From Georgenia subflava (GTDB taxonomy: Bacteria > Actinomycetota > Actinomycetes > Actinomycetales > Actinomycetaceae), in assembly GCF_009193155.1 (NCBI RefSeq), contig NZ_VUKD01000001.1, positions 1,240,001-1,304,000 on the forward strand: a stretch of DNA of 64,000 nucleotides, read 5' to 3'. The position numbers and the translations under genes were made by a program. Below the pieces are notes generated by a model. The model was not told where the DNA came from, did not search any database, and saw only the letters and a list, made by a program, of their open reading frames with translations. Below are positions 15,825 to 24,057 of this stretch, in pieces. The stretch's first letter is position 1. Each line of letters starts with the position of its first letter.

Positions 15825-17731
15825 GTCGCCCGCCCGGTGAGTGCCTCGTCGTAGCCACGGCTGGGCTCTCGACTGCGGCCCGGCCGCTCGGGGTCGGCGG
15901 CGGCGACCACGTCGACCAGGGCCTCGGCGTGCTGGCCGAGCCGCAGGTCGCCGATCGAGACGTCGACGGAGATGCGCGCCCGGCGCTCCGGCCGCGGCCC
16001 GGCGGTGACCCGGAACGAGGCGGTCCCGTCCTCCCCGGGACCGAGGAGGACCTGGCTGCTCGCCGGCTCCACGCCCCAGCCGGCCGGGACGACCGGCCGA
16101 AGGTCCGCGCGGTCGGCGTACCGGTGCGGGTTGTGCACGGTCACGGTCATCTCCACCGCCCCGCCCGGGGCGGTGTCCGAGACGTAGGGCGTCAGGCGGA
16201 CCAGCGCGCCGTCCGCCTCCATGTCGTAGTCCTCCAGCGGCAGCAGCGCGTGGTGCATCTCCACGAGCTCCTCGCCGCGGCGGGTGAGCATGTCCAGGTA
16301 GCTCTCGTCGACCCACCGCGGCTCCCAGTGGCCGTTGACCATGAGGCCGGGCGCGACCCGCCGGTAGAGCTGGGCGGAGCGGCGGTAGTCCTCGATCCGG
16401 AACCGGTTGCGGTACTGGTAGTTCAGGATCTCCTGGCGCCCGCCCGGCACGCCGCGGGCGTCCTGCTGGTCCCCGGTCACCAGGACCTTGACGCCGTCGA
16501 CCTCGAACTCGAACGCCGCCGCGAACAACGTGTGGCCCGGCTGCTCGTGCACGGTGATCTCGTACTCCTGCCACCGGAAGGTCTCGCCGAGCGGGAGCAC
16601 GCGGTCGGTGGGGATCGGGTCGGGCCACTGGCAGGGCAGGTCGTGGTGCATCGGCCGGGCGAGGATCGGTGCGACGTTCTCCGGTGACCACACCTCGGTG
16701 CCCTCGACCTCGCGGAGCTGGTTGATCCCCGCGACGTGGTCGTCGTGGTAGTGCGTGGGGAGCACCGCCCGGATCTTGCCCACCCCGTACTGCTCACGCA
16801 GGGCCGGCAGCGAGGCCAGCCACGGCCGCCGTGCGGCACGGTCGGTGCCGGCCGGCATGCCGGTGGTCATGTCGTAGCCGTAGTCGATGATGAGCGCCTC
16901 GCCGCTCTCCGAGAGCAGCACGTAGCTGCAGGACATGGACGTCTCGTTCAGCAGCAGGTGCTCGGTCAGGCGCACGTACGGGTCCTCGAGGCGCAGCCGG
17001 AGGTCCCAGGGGAAGGGCCGGCGCGCGTCGACGTACGCCTGCATGCGCTCGGCGAGGAGGCCGAGCGCCTCGTCCGGGTCCGTCATCGGCTCGCCGTGGG
17101 AGGGCAGGAGGAGGTCCAGGTCCTGGCGGGCGAGGAGGTAGCACGAGAGCACGAGGATCGCCGGTCCCTCGTTCTCGGTGTACGTCCACTGCGTCGCCGC
17201 GAGCGACCACACCTTGCCGGGGGCGTAGATGAGGTCGCCGGAGAACGCGTACCGCCGGCCACCGCGGTCCAGGACGTAGGTGACCGAGCCGGTGGTGTGC
17301 CCGGGCGTGGGGTGGACGGTCAGTCTCACGCCGCCCCACGTGCCGGTGCGGTACTCCGGGACGGTGCCGGCGACCGGCACGGGGTCGAGGAGGGAGAACC
17401 GGTCCTGGCGGAGGTTGTAGTCGTTGACCAGCGTCCGGGTGGACCACATCTCGTCGACCTTGTCGAAGAGGTCGCGCTCGACCGGCGGGACGTGGACGGC
17501 GATGCCGGCGGCGACCGCCCGCGGGAGCCCCTGGCCCTGGTCGCGGTGGTGGTGGGTCATCACCACGTCGGTGAGGTGCTCGATGCCCATCTCGGCGAGG
17601 TGGTCCAGCACCATGCCGGAACCGAAGTCGATCGCCACCCCGGTGGGGCCGTCCTCGGACCGGACGACGTAGACGTTGCAGGTGTCGCGGACACGGAAGA
17701 CACCGGGACCGACCTCGTCGACGGCGCTCAT
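15821..17731 (-). CDS. Tandem metallo-beta-lactamase-fold hydrolase
   Basis: A 636-residue protein with two complete MBL domains in one chain. The first has THHHRDQ (H60, H62, D64, with Gln replacing the usual final His), then PTPGHTTGSV and FSGDLIY. The second has the canonical THYHDDH (H327, H329, D331, H332), EQPGHT and VTGDQQD. Residues ~530-600 form a beta-sandwich, followed by a charged tail. No signal peptide is seen. ATG 17731 is preferred over 17740 because the latter lies in the presumed operator. It heads the operon with lacI and the mannosidases. The substrate is unknown; an ester, lactone or sulfate on the glycan is one inference. Confidence 0.75.
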   Translation of the reverse strand: MSAVDEVGPGVFRVRDTCNVYVVRSEDGPTGVAIDFGSGMVLDHLAEMGIEHLTDVVMTHHHRDQGQGLPRAVAAGIAVHVPPVERDLFDKVDEMWSTRTLVNDYNLRQDRFSLLDPVPVAGTVPEYRTGTWGGVRLTVHPTPGHTTGSVTYVLDRGGRRYAFSGDLIYAPGKVWSLAATQWTYTENEGPAILVLSCYLLARQDLDLLLPSHGEPMTDPDEALGLLAERMQAYVDARRPFPWDLRLRLEDPYVRLTEHLLLNETSMSCSYVLLSESGEALIIDYGYDMTTGMPAGTDRAARRPWLASLPALREQYGVGKIRAVLPTHYHDDHVAGINQLREVEGTEVWSPENVAPILARPMHHDLPCQWPDPIPTDRVLPLGETFRWQEYEITVHEQPGHTLFAAAFEFEVDGVKVLVTGDQQDARGVPGGRQEILNYQYRNRFRIEDYRRSAQLYRRVAPGLMVNGHWEPRWVDESYLDMLTRRGEELVEMHHALLPLEDYDMEADGALVRLTPYVSDTAPGGAVEMTVTVHNPHRYADRADLRPVVPAGWGVEPASSQVLLGPGEDGTASFRVTAGPRPERRARISVDVSIGDLRLGQHAEALVDVVAAADPERPGRSREPSRGYDEALTGRAT

Positions 17732-17739
17732 GTGTGGCA

Positions 17740-17753
17740 TGGTATCGATCCCA
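17740..17753. promoter_or_regulatory. Candidate LacI-family operator
   Basis: TGGTATCGATCCCA is palindromic around a central CG, 12 of 14 positions matching. CG-centred palindromes are typical of LacI-family sites. It lies in the ~56-bp gap between the divergent MBL and GH84 starts, so one bound regulator could control both. Confidence 0.5.
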
Positions 17754-17787
17754 GAGAGCCGCTACAACAACCTGCCGGCAGGGGTTC

Positions 17788-20331
17788 ATGACGACCGAGA
17801 CGCCCGCACAACCGCACATGCGCGCCGTTCTGGCCGGACTGCTGCCCCGCCCGCGCTCGGTCACCGGGGCGGCACGGCCGATGACGTACGACCGGGTCGA
17901 GGTGCGCGCCGACCCAGCCAGCCAGGACGCCGCCGTGCTGGCGCGGGCTGCCGGTGACGCCGGCGGCAGCCGGTCCGGACCTGTGCTGCGGATCGACCTC
18001 ACCACAGGCGGCAGCGACCTGCCCGCCGAGGGCTACGCCCTGACGGTCGTGCCGGGCGCCGACGGACCACGGGCACGGATCCACGGCACCGACGCCGACG
18101 GCACGTGGTACGGAGTCCGAACCCTTCTCGACCTCGTGGCCGCGGCCTCCAGCGACGACCGGCCCGCCGTTCCAGAGGTCGAGCTGCGGGACTGGCCGGA
18201 GCTGGCGTGGCGCGGCACCGTCGAGGGCTTCTACGGACCGCCGTGGTCCCACGAGGAGCGGCTGGACCACCTGCGCTTCGCCGGCCGCCGCAAGCTCAAC
18301 TCCTATGTCTACGCACCCAAGGACGACCCGTACCACCGGCAGGCGTGGCGCGAGCCGTACCCGGCGGACGAGCTCGCGCGCCTGGCCGAGCTCGTCGAGG
18401 TCGCCCGCGAGAACCGGGTCCGCCTCGTCTACGCCCTCGCACCGGGCCTGTCCATGCGCTTCTCGGGCGACGCCGACAACGAGCGGCTGCACGCCAAGGC
18501 GGCGCAGCTGTGGGACATCGGGGTGCGCGACATCGCGCTGCTCTTCGACGACATCCCCACCGAGCTGTCCGAGCCGGCGGACCTCGCCCGCTTCGGCGCC
18601 GGGCCCGGCGGGGCCGGCGCGGCGCACGGCTCGGTCTGCGCCCGGTTCGTCACCGAGTTCCTCGCCCCGCGCGGCCACGACCGGCCGCTGCTCATGGTGC
18701 CCACCGACTACGCCGGCCTGGAGACGTCCGCCTACCGGGAGCAGCTGGCCGCCACCCTGCCCGCCGACGCCCTGGTGTGGTGGACCGGCCACGACATCGT
18801 GGTCGGTGAGGTCACCCGGGAGCACGTCGACCGGGCCGCCGCGACCTACGGGCGCCGCCTCCTGCTCTGGGACAACTTCCCGGTCAACGACTTCGACCGG
18901 GCCCGGCTCTTCCTCGGACCGCTGCAGGGGCGGACGACGTCGCTCGACGGATCCGCCCTGGCCGGGATCAGCGCCAACCCGATGATCGAGGCAGCCGCCT
19001 CGCAGGTGCCGCTGGCGACGGTGGCCGACTACGCCTGGAACCCCGGCGCCTACGACCCGGCGAGTGCCGCCGAGCGCGCCCTGGCCGCCGTGGCCGGGCC
19101 GGACGCCGCGGCGCTGGCACCTCTGGTCGAGGCCTGCAGCAGCTGGCCGCCCGGCGACCCGCAGAGCGCGCGAGTGCTCGCACTCACCGAGGCGACGCTG
19201 TCCGACGACCCGGCGGTCGCCGCCCACGGTGCCCGCGCGCTTCACGACGAGCTCGCCCCGCTGGCCGGCGCGCGGGAGCTGACCGACAGTCCGCTCGCGA
19301 CCCAGCTGCGCCCGTGGGCCGTGGCCGGCTCGCACATGGCGCAGGCGGGGCGCGCGGCAGCGGCACTCGTCCTGGCCGGTCTCGGGAACAGTGACGCCAC
19401 CGTCAGCACCGACGACGTGCGCGATCTCGAGGCGGCGCTGCGCCGTGCCGAGCAGCACTACCCGAACGTGCTGCGAGACCTCCTCTCGCCGTTCGTCCGG
19501 GAGGTGCTCCGCCGTCGCGGCTACGTCGACGTCGCTCGCCCTGGCGGGGTCGGCTCGGACGTGGCTCGTTCCGAGGGCGGCCGCGCGGTGAGCAGGGGCC
19601 CGGAACCCGCACAGACCACCGGTGCCGCCGCTGGCGGCACCTCCCACCCGGCCGGCGGCGCTCGCCACGGGACGCGGGTGCTCGTCCTGACCGGACCGGA
19701 GCCGCACCCGGGCGAGGTAGCCGTCGCCGAGCTGCTCAGGAAGCGCGGCGTCGGCGTCGTCGTCGACGACGTGGTAGCCCGGACGGAACGCGCGGCCGGT
19801 ACCTCGGACGACCCGCGGCGCGCGGCCGCTCCGGACGACGCGGCGACCGGCCCCGGCCCGATCGCCACCCAGCCGGCTGCGGTCGTCGTGACCCGCAGCG
19901 CCGCACCCGACCAGGCGCGCGCCGCGGCGCGGCTGAGCGTCCCGCTGCTGGCATGGGCGCACCTGGTCGACCTCGGACTCGCCGGCAGCTCGGGCGTGGA
20001 GCTGCGGGGCGAGCACGCCGACGTCATCGCTCCGGGACACCCGCTGGCCGGCGGTGCGCAGGGGCGGGTCCGGTTGTTCCCGGGCCCGACGAGGATGACG
20101 TGGGGCGAGCCGGGCCCGGCGGCCCTGGTGGTGGCCCGGACCATCGAGGAGGGCCGGCCGACGATCTTCACCTACCGAGCTGGCGACGCCCTCGCCGACG
20201 GCAGCACAGCCCCGGCAGACCGGACGGCGGTCTTCCTGGCGCGGGAGGCGCTCGCACCGTGGCTGCGCGCGCCCAGCGGCACCGCGCTGGTCGAGGCGGC
20301 GCTGGACGAGCTGGTGCCCGCCCGCACGTAG
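17788..20331 (+). CDS. GH84 beta-N-acetylglucosaminidase
   Basis: An 847-residue enzyme. The N-terminal domain is followed by a GH84 barrel opening with VEGFYGPPWSHEERL and RKLNSYVYAPKDDPYHR. The catalytic Asp pair is D254-D255 in LLFDDIP. Further conserved segments are WTGHDIV and LLLWDNFPVND. The C-terminal ~230 residues contain a Rossmann-like unit (RVLVLTGPEP) after a Gly/Ala/Thr-rich linker. ATG 17788 follows AGGGG at good spacing. No signal peptide, so hexosaminide cleavage is expected in the cytoplasm. Divergent from the MBL gene and convergent with the FAD gene. Confidence 0.88.
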   Translation: MTTETPAQPHMRAVLAGLLPRPRSVTGAARPMTYDRVEVRADPASQDAAVLARAAGDAGGSRSGPVLRIDLTTGGSDLPAEGYALTVVPGADGPRARIHGTDADGTWYGVRTLLDLVAAASSDDRPAVPEVELRDWPELAWRGTVEGFYGPPWSHEERLDHLRFAGRRKLNSYVYAPKDDPYHRQAWREPYPADELARLAELVEVARENRVRLVYALAPGLSMRFSGDADNERLHAKAAQLWDIGVRDIALLFDDIPTELSEPADLARFGAGPGGAGAAHGSVCARFVTEFLAPRGHDRPLLMVPTDYAGLETSAYREQLAATLPADALVWWTGHDIVVGEVTREHVDRAAATYGRRLLLWDNFPVNDFDRARLFLGPLQGRTTSLDGSALAGISANPMIEAAASQVPLATVADYAWNPGAYDPASAAERALAAVAGPDAAALAPLVEACSSWPPGDPQSARVLALTEATLSDDPAVAAHGARALHDELAPLAGARELTDSPLATQLRPWAVAGSHMAQAGRAAAALVLAGLGNSDATVSTDDVRDLEAALRRAEQHYPNVLRDLLSPFVREVLRRRGYVDVARPGGVGSDVARSEGGRAVSRGPEPAQTTGAAAGGTSHPAGGARHGTRVLVLTGPEPHPGEVAVAELLRKRGVGVVVDDVVARTERAAGTSDDPRRAAAPDDAATGPGPIATQPAAVVVTRSAAPDQARAAARLSVPLLAWAHLVDLGLAGSSGVELRGEHADVIAPGHPLAGGAQGRVRLFPGPTRMTWGEPGPAALVVARTIEEGRPTIFTYRAGDALADGSTAPADRTAVFLAREALAPWLRAPSGTALVEAALDELVPART

Positions 20332-20344
20332 CGCCGGTGACGTC

Positions 20345-21973
20345 TCAGAGCCCCAGCACCTGGCCCTCGTCGCGCAGGACGTCCTGGACGTCGGCGACGT
20401 CGACCGCCTGGACGTCGCGTCCCGTGCGCACGGCTGCGGCGGCCGCGACACCGGCCGCGTGACCGAGCATCTGGTACTGCACCTCCATCCGCACCGACGA
20501 GAAGGCGACGTGCGAGGCCGAGACGCACACCGGCACCAGCAGATTCGTGCAGTCTTCGTAGCGCGGCACGAGCGAGCGGTACGGGACCGCGTACGGCACC
20601 ACCGGCACGGACAGGTAGCCCTCGGTGAACACCATGGCCACCGGGTTCGGGTGCTCGTGCACCCACCGCCACGTGCGCTGCACCTCGCGGACGTCGAGGT
20701 GGTAGGACCCCATCGCGACGACGTCGCCCTGGCGACGCCCGGCCAGCAGGTCGTGCTCGGTCAGCACGTACTCGCCGACCATCCGGCGCGCCTCGCGCAC
20801 GTAGAGCTGGTGCGGCAGGTGGTCGGTGTCGGCGAACTCCTCTCGGGGCAGGCCCCAACGCTGCATCTCTGTGCGCACCGGCGCGGGCACCGCCGGGTCG
20901 TGGGAGAGGAACCACAGGAAGTCCTGGGCGTGGTGGAGGTGGTGCAGGCGGATCTCCTCGCGCCGGGCCGGACCGGCGTCCGGATACTCCCAGGCGGACC
21001 CGTCGAGCACGCTCAGCGAGAACGGCCCGAGGGAGTTGGCGTCGGACTTCCCGTGCGGGAGGTTCGGCTCCAGCCCGATCAGCCGGCCCGCCGACACCTC
21101 GACGCCCTGCCCGGCCCAGTGGTGGAACAGCCGGCGGCCGAGCTCCCAGTGGGCCTCGTCGTACCCCGGCCGGCGCTCGAAGGGAATGCGGTCCGGCGCC
21201 GTCGTCAGGCAGACGCGGTAGCCGTAGGACATCACGCCGCCGTCCCCGGCGCCGACCGGCGCCATCGGTCCGGGGCGGATCTGGGGCAGTAGCGGACCCT
21301 CGCGGTTTCCGACCGGGTCGCCCACGAACGGGGAGATCCACGGCGGCATGGTGTGCCGGCCGGGCACGAGCTCCTGACGGCCCGCGTACCGCTCGCCGTG
21401 CAGCGTCCGGTCCTCGCGCCCGACGGCGTAGGGCACCCCCGCGGCGGCGAGCAGGTCCCCCTCGTAGCTGGCATCGACGAACACCCCGGCGGAGAACGCC
21501 TCGTCACCGGCGGTGACCGACCTGATGCGCCGGTCCGGCCCCACCTCCGCACCGGTGAGCCGGCGCCCGTGGAGGACGGTCACGCCGACCTCCTCGAGCC
21601 CCCGGTCGAAGATCGCCTCGGCGACGTGCGGCTCCGGACCGGCGTACGTGCCGGGCGCGACTCCGTAGTGGTCCGCGACCGCCTGCCGGAACCTCCCGGC
21701 CATCCCGCCCACCACCCGCGGATCACCCATGTCCGTGTACCCCAGACCGCCCGACGTCATGCCGCCGACGTGGTGCCCGGGCTCCAGGAGGAGCACCTGG
21801 GCACCGTGCCGGGCGGCGGCCACGGCCGCGCAGACACCGGCCGACGTCGCGGCGTAGACGATGACGTCCGCGGAGGTGATCGTGCGCGGCGCGCGCGCTG
21901 CAGCCGTGCTTGCCGGACCCAGGTCGGGGCCGGCGTGCTTCGGCGTCGCCGCGTCGTCGTCGTGCTCCCTCAC
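20345..21973 (-). CDS. FAD-dependent oxidoreductase (FAD_oxidored type)
   Basis: A 542-residue protein of the family found with xanthan-lyase-like and glycan-locus oxidoreductases. The FAD-binding N-terminus begins at about residue 36 (SADVIVYAATSAGVCAAVAA), followed by LLLEPGHHVGGMTSGGLGYT. FVDASYEGDLLAAAG and the C-terminal LGHAAGVAAAAAV are further family landmarks. The first Gly of the usual GxGxxG is replaced, as is common in this family. GTG 21973 overlaps the stop of the upstream glycosidase (GTGA). It is the last gene of the transporter run. The substrate may be a sugar or sugar acid; no dedicated electron acceptor is visible. Confidence 0.75.
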   Translation of the reverse strand: MREHDDDAATPKHAGPDLGPASTAAARAPRTITSADVIVYAATSAGVCAAVAAARHGAQVLLLEPGHHVGGMTSGGLGYTDMGDPRVVGGMAGRFRQAVADHYGVAPGTYAGPEPHVAEAIFDRGLEEVGVTVLHGRRLTGAEVGPDRRIRSVTAGDEAFSAGVFVDASYEGDLLAAAGVPYAVGREDRTLHGERYAGRQELVPGRHTMPPWISPFVGDPVGNREGPLLPQIRPGPMAPVGAGDGGVMSYGYRVCLTTAPDRIPFERRPGYDEAHWELGRRLFHHWAGQGVEVSAGRLIGLEPNLPHGKSDANSLGPFSLSVLDGSAWEYPDAGPARREEIRLHHLHHAQDFLWFLSHDPAVPAPVRTEMQRWGLPREEFADTDHLPHQLYVREARRMVGEYVLTEHDLLAGRRQGDVVAMGSYHLDVREVQRTWRWVHEHPNPVAMVFTEGYLSVPVVPYAVPYRSLVPRYEDCTNLLVPVCVSASHVAFSSVRMEVQYQMLGHAAGVAAAAAVRTGRDVQAVDVADVQDVLRDEGQVLGL

Positions 21974-23916
21974 CGCCGCACCCCCGCCGTCGTACGTGCC
22001 CGGTACTCGGCCCAGGACCTGGCGACCAGCGCCAGGTCGGCCTCGGTCAGCGGCTCTCCGGAGCGGTCGATCGCCTCCGCGTAGTACAGCGCCGGGACGC
22101 CGAGGTCGGCCTGGGCCTCGACGTAGGAGCGCCACTGCGCCCGGTCGGGCATGGGCCACTGGTCGGTGTCGACGAGGTGCCTAGGCATCGTCGCGGAGAC
22201 GACGGCGTGCCGGAAGCGCAGCTGGTCCGCCACCGGGACGACGCCGGTGGCAGGGTCGCGCTCGAGCACGTCGTTCAGCCGCACCATGTCGCACACGTCC
22301 GCGAAGGCCGGGTGCGGCGTGTGGGTGATCATCAGCGCGTCGGGCTTGGCGGCCTTCATCGACCGGTACATCGTCGCGAGCATGGTGTGCAGCGCCGCCA
22401 TGCCCCACACACCCTGCGGGGAGCGGGCGCCCCGGCCGGCGGGACCGGGATCGCGGTCGGCGCCGGGGGCGGTTGGGGCGGGGCCCGGGTCGGTGGGGGC
22501 GGGGACCGGGTCGGCGCGGGCGGGGACCGGGTAGGCCCGCAACGACCGGCCTGCCGGGGCCCGCTGGGTGAAGTCGACCTTCACGCCGTCGGCGTCCAGG
22601 CCGTCCGGCCCCACCATCTGCGCGACGGTCCGGGCCAGCCTCTCCAGGTAGGCAGGGTTGCCCGGGTCGACGGCGACGGGGGTGCCGCCGGGGTCGCGCA
22701 CGCACTCCCCGGCGGGGACGCCGTCGGGATCCCACGCCTTCCACCACAGCAGCACCCGCTGCCCGGCGGCGTGGCGCGCGGCGATCCAGGCGCGCAGGTC
22801 CGCCCAGTGCTCGGGATCGGGCTCCCCGCAGCCGTACCGCGACTGCCAGCGGTCGTCGAGGACGACAGTGCCGGGGACGACGTCATGGGCGGCCAGGTGC
22901 TCGAGCACCTCGTCGTAGAAGTCCTCGCGGGCCATGTCGGCCGCCACCGCCACCCCGGCCGGGACGACGGCGGGCGCGAGGTCGGCGAGGAAGTACGGGT
23001 GGGAGGGTGGCGCCCCGGGCAACGGCGCGCGGGCACACTGGGCGCCCCAGCCGCAGAAGATCGGCTCGCGCCACCACGCGGCCGGCTCGTGGACGGGGCC
23101 GGCGGGCGCGAGGCCGTGCCGGACGAGGTCCTCGCGGTTCTCGGTCAGGGCGGTGAACGGGTCCGCCGTCGGGCTCAGCACGAGGGGAGGTGTGGTGAAC
23201 TCACCGCGCACGCGGGTGTGGCCGTCGTAGTCCAGCCGCAGCAGGAACCCGCCGTCGACCGGCTCGTAGCGCAGCTCGGTGAACGTCATCTTCTCGATCC
23301 CGGCCCGCAGCGCCAGCGAGAGCCAGCGGCCGGCGGGCACGTCCGTCGCGTGCGCCGCCTCCTCCCGGCCGAGGACGAGGCACAGCGGGGGAGGGGAGAA
23401 GACCGCGTGCAGCCGGCCGGCGTGGGCGTCGCCTACCACCCCCAGCGTCGCGGCCGAGTGCGCCGGCCGGACCACCTGCACGGGCTCGGTCGGGGTGGGG
23501 CAGAAGACCGACCGGTACTCGATGGAGGACCGGAAGGTGCCGGCTGCGCCGCTGGCCCGGACGCCGCGGCCGCCGAGGAGGCTGACGTCCGCGAGGTCGC
23601 CGTCGCCCCGGACGGTCACGGTCAGCTCCAGGGAGGTGGGGCGGCAGACCAGGCGCACCTCCTTGTGCTCCCACACCGAGCTGCTCGACACCGCCACCAC
23701 CGTGACGCCGTCCTCGCCCCTCTCGACGACGGCGGGACGCGCCGCGTACGACTCGTCCACGCCGTCGGCCCGGTCGACCGACGCCGTCAGGCTCAGGTGG
23801 GACCAGATCCGGCCGTCCGGGTCGGCGAGGACCGCCTTGGGCGGGTCGTGCCGCACCTCGAGCACGTACGTCTCGGCGGTGACGGTGGTGGCGCCGGGGC
23901 TGGTGGTCAGGTCCAT
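21970..23916 (-). CDS. TIM-barrel glycoside hydrolase, clan GH-D-like
   Basis: A 648-residue enzyme with an N-terminal beta-sandwich (~1-270) and a barrel typical of GH27/31/36 relatives: WWREPIFCGWGAQ, VLDDRWQ, LLWWKAWDPDG and the likely nucleophile D448 in DGVKVDFTQ. Between barrel strands lies an unusual Pro/Ala/Asp repeat of about 30 residues (PVPAPTDPGPAPTAPGAD), as if a flexible loop has expanded. There is no signal peptide. The specificity cannot be told by eye; alpha-galactosidase-like or a related alpha-glycoside activity is likely. It shares GTGA with the FAD gene. Confidence 0.72.
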   Translation of the reverse strand: MDLTTSPGATTVTAETYVLEVRHDPPKAVLADPDGRIWSHLSLTASVDRADGVDESYAARPAVVERGEDGVTVVAVSSSSVWEHKEVRLVCRPTSLELTVTVRGDGDLADVSLLGGRGVRASGAAGTFRSSIEYRSVFCPTPTEPVQVVRPAHSAATLGVVGDAHAGRLHAVFSPPPLCLVLGREEAAHATDVPAGRWLSLALRAGIEKMTFTELRYEPVDGGFLLRLDYDGHTRVRGEFTTPPLVLSPTADPFTALTENREDLVRHGLAPAGPVHEPAAWWREPIFCGWGAQCARAPLPGAPPSHPYFLADLAPAVVPAGVAVAADMAREDFYDEVLEHLAAHDVVPGTVVLDDRWQSRYGCGEPDPEHWADLRAWIAARHAAGQRVLLWWKAWDPDGVPAGECVRDPGGTPVAVDPGNPAYLERLARTVAQMVGPDGLDADGVKVDFTQRAPAGRSLRAYPVPARADPVPAPTDPGPAPTAPGADRDPGPAGRGARSPQGVWGMAALHTMLATMYRSMKAAKPDALMITHTPHPAFADVCDMVRLNDVLERDPATGVVPVADQLRFRHAVVSATMPRHLVDTDQWPMPDRAQWRSYVEAQADLGVPALYYAEAIDRSGEPLTEADLALVARSWAEYRARTTAGVRR

Positions 23917-24004
23917 GGGTCTCCGGGTGTCAGGAGCCGGCCGTCAGGGCCCGGTGGGCGGGCGGTCGGCTCGTCGGTCGGCTCGTCGGTCTGCCCCTCG
24001 GTCG

Positions 24005-24057
24005 GCCGTACCGGGCGGGTCAGCCGTACCGGGCGGGTCAGCCGTACCGGGCGATCA
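24005..24057. repeat. 18-bp tandem repeat formed from the 3' end of the GH1 gene
   Basis: GCCGTACCGGGCGGGTCA occurs at 24005-24022 and 24023-24040, and a variant at 24041-24057 encodes the last GH1 codons. The gene stop falls in the second copy. This looks like local slippage duplication at a gene end. Confidence 0.7.
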
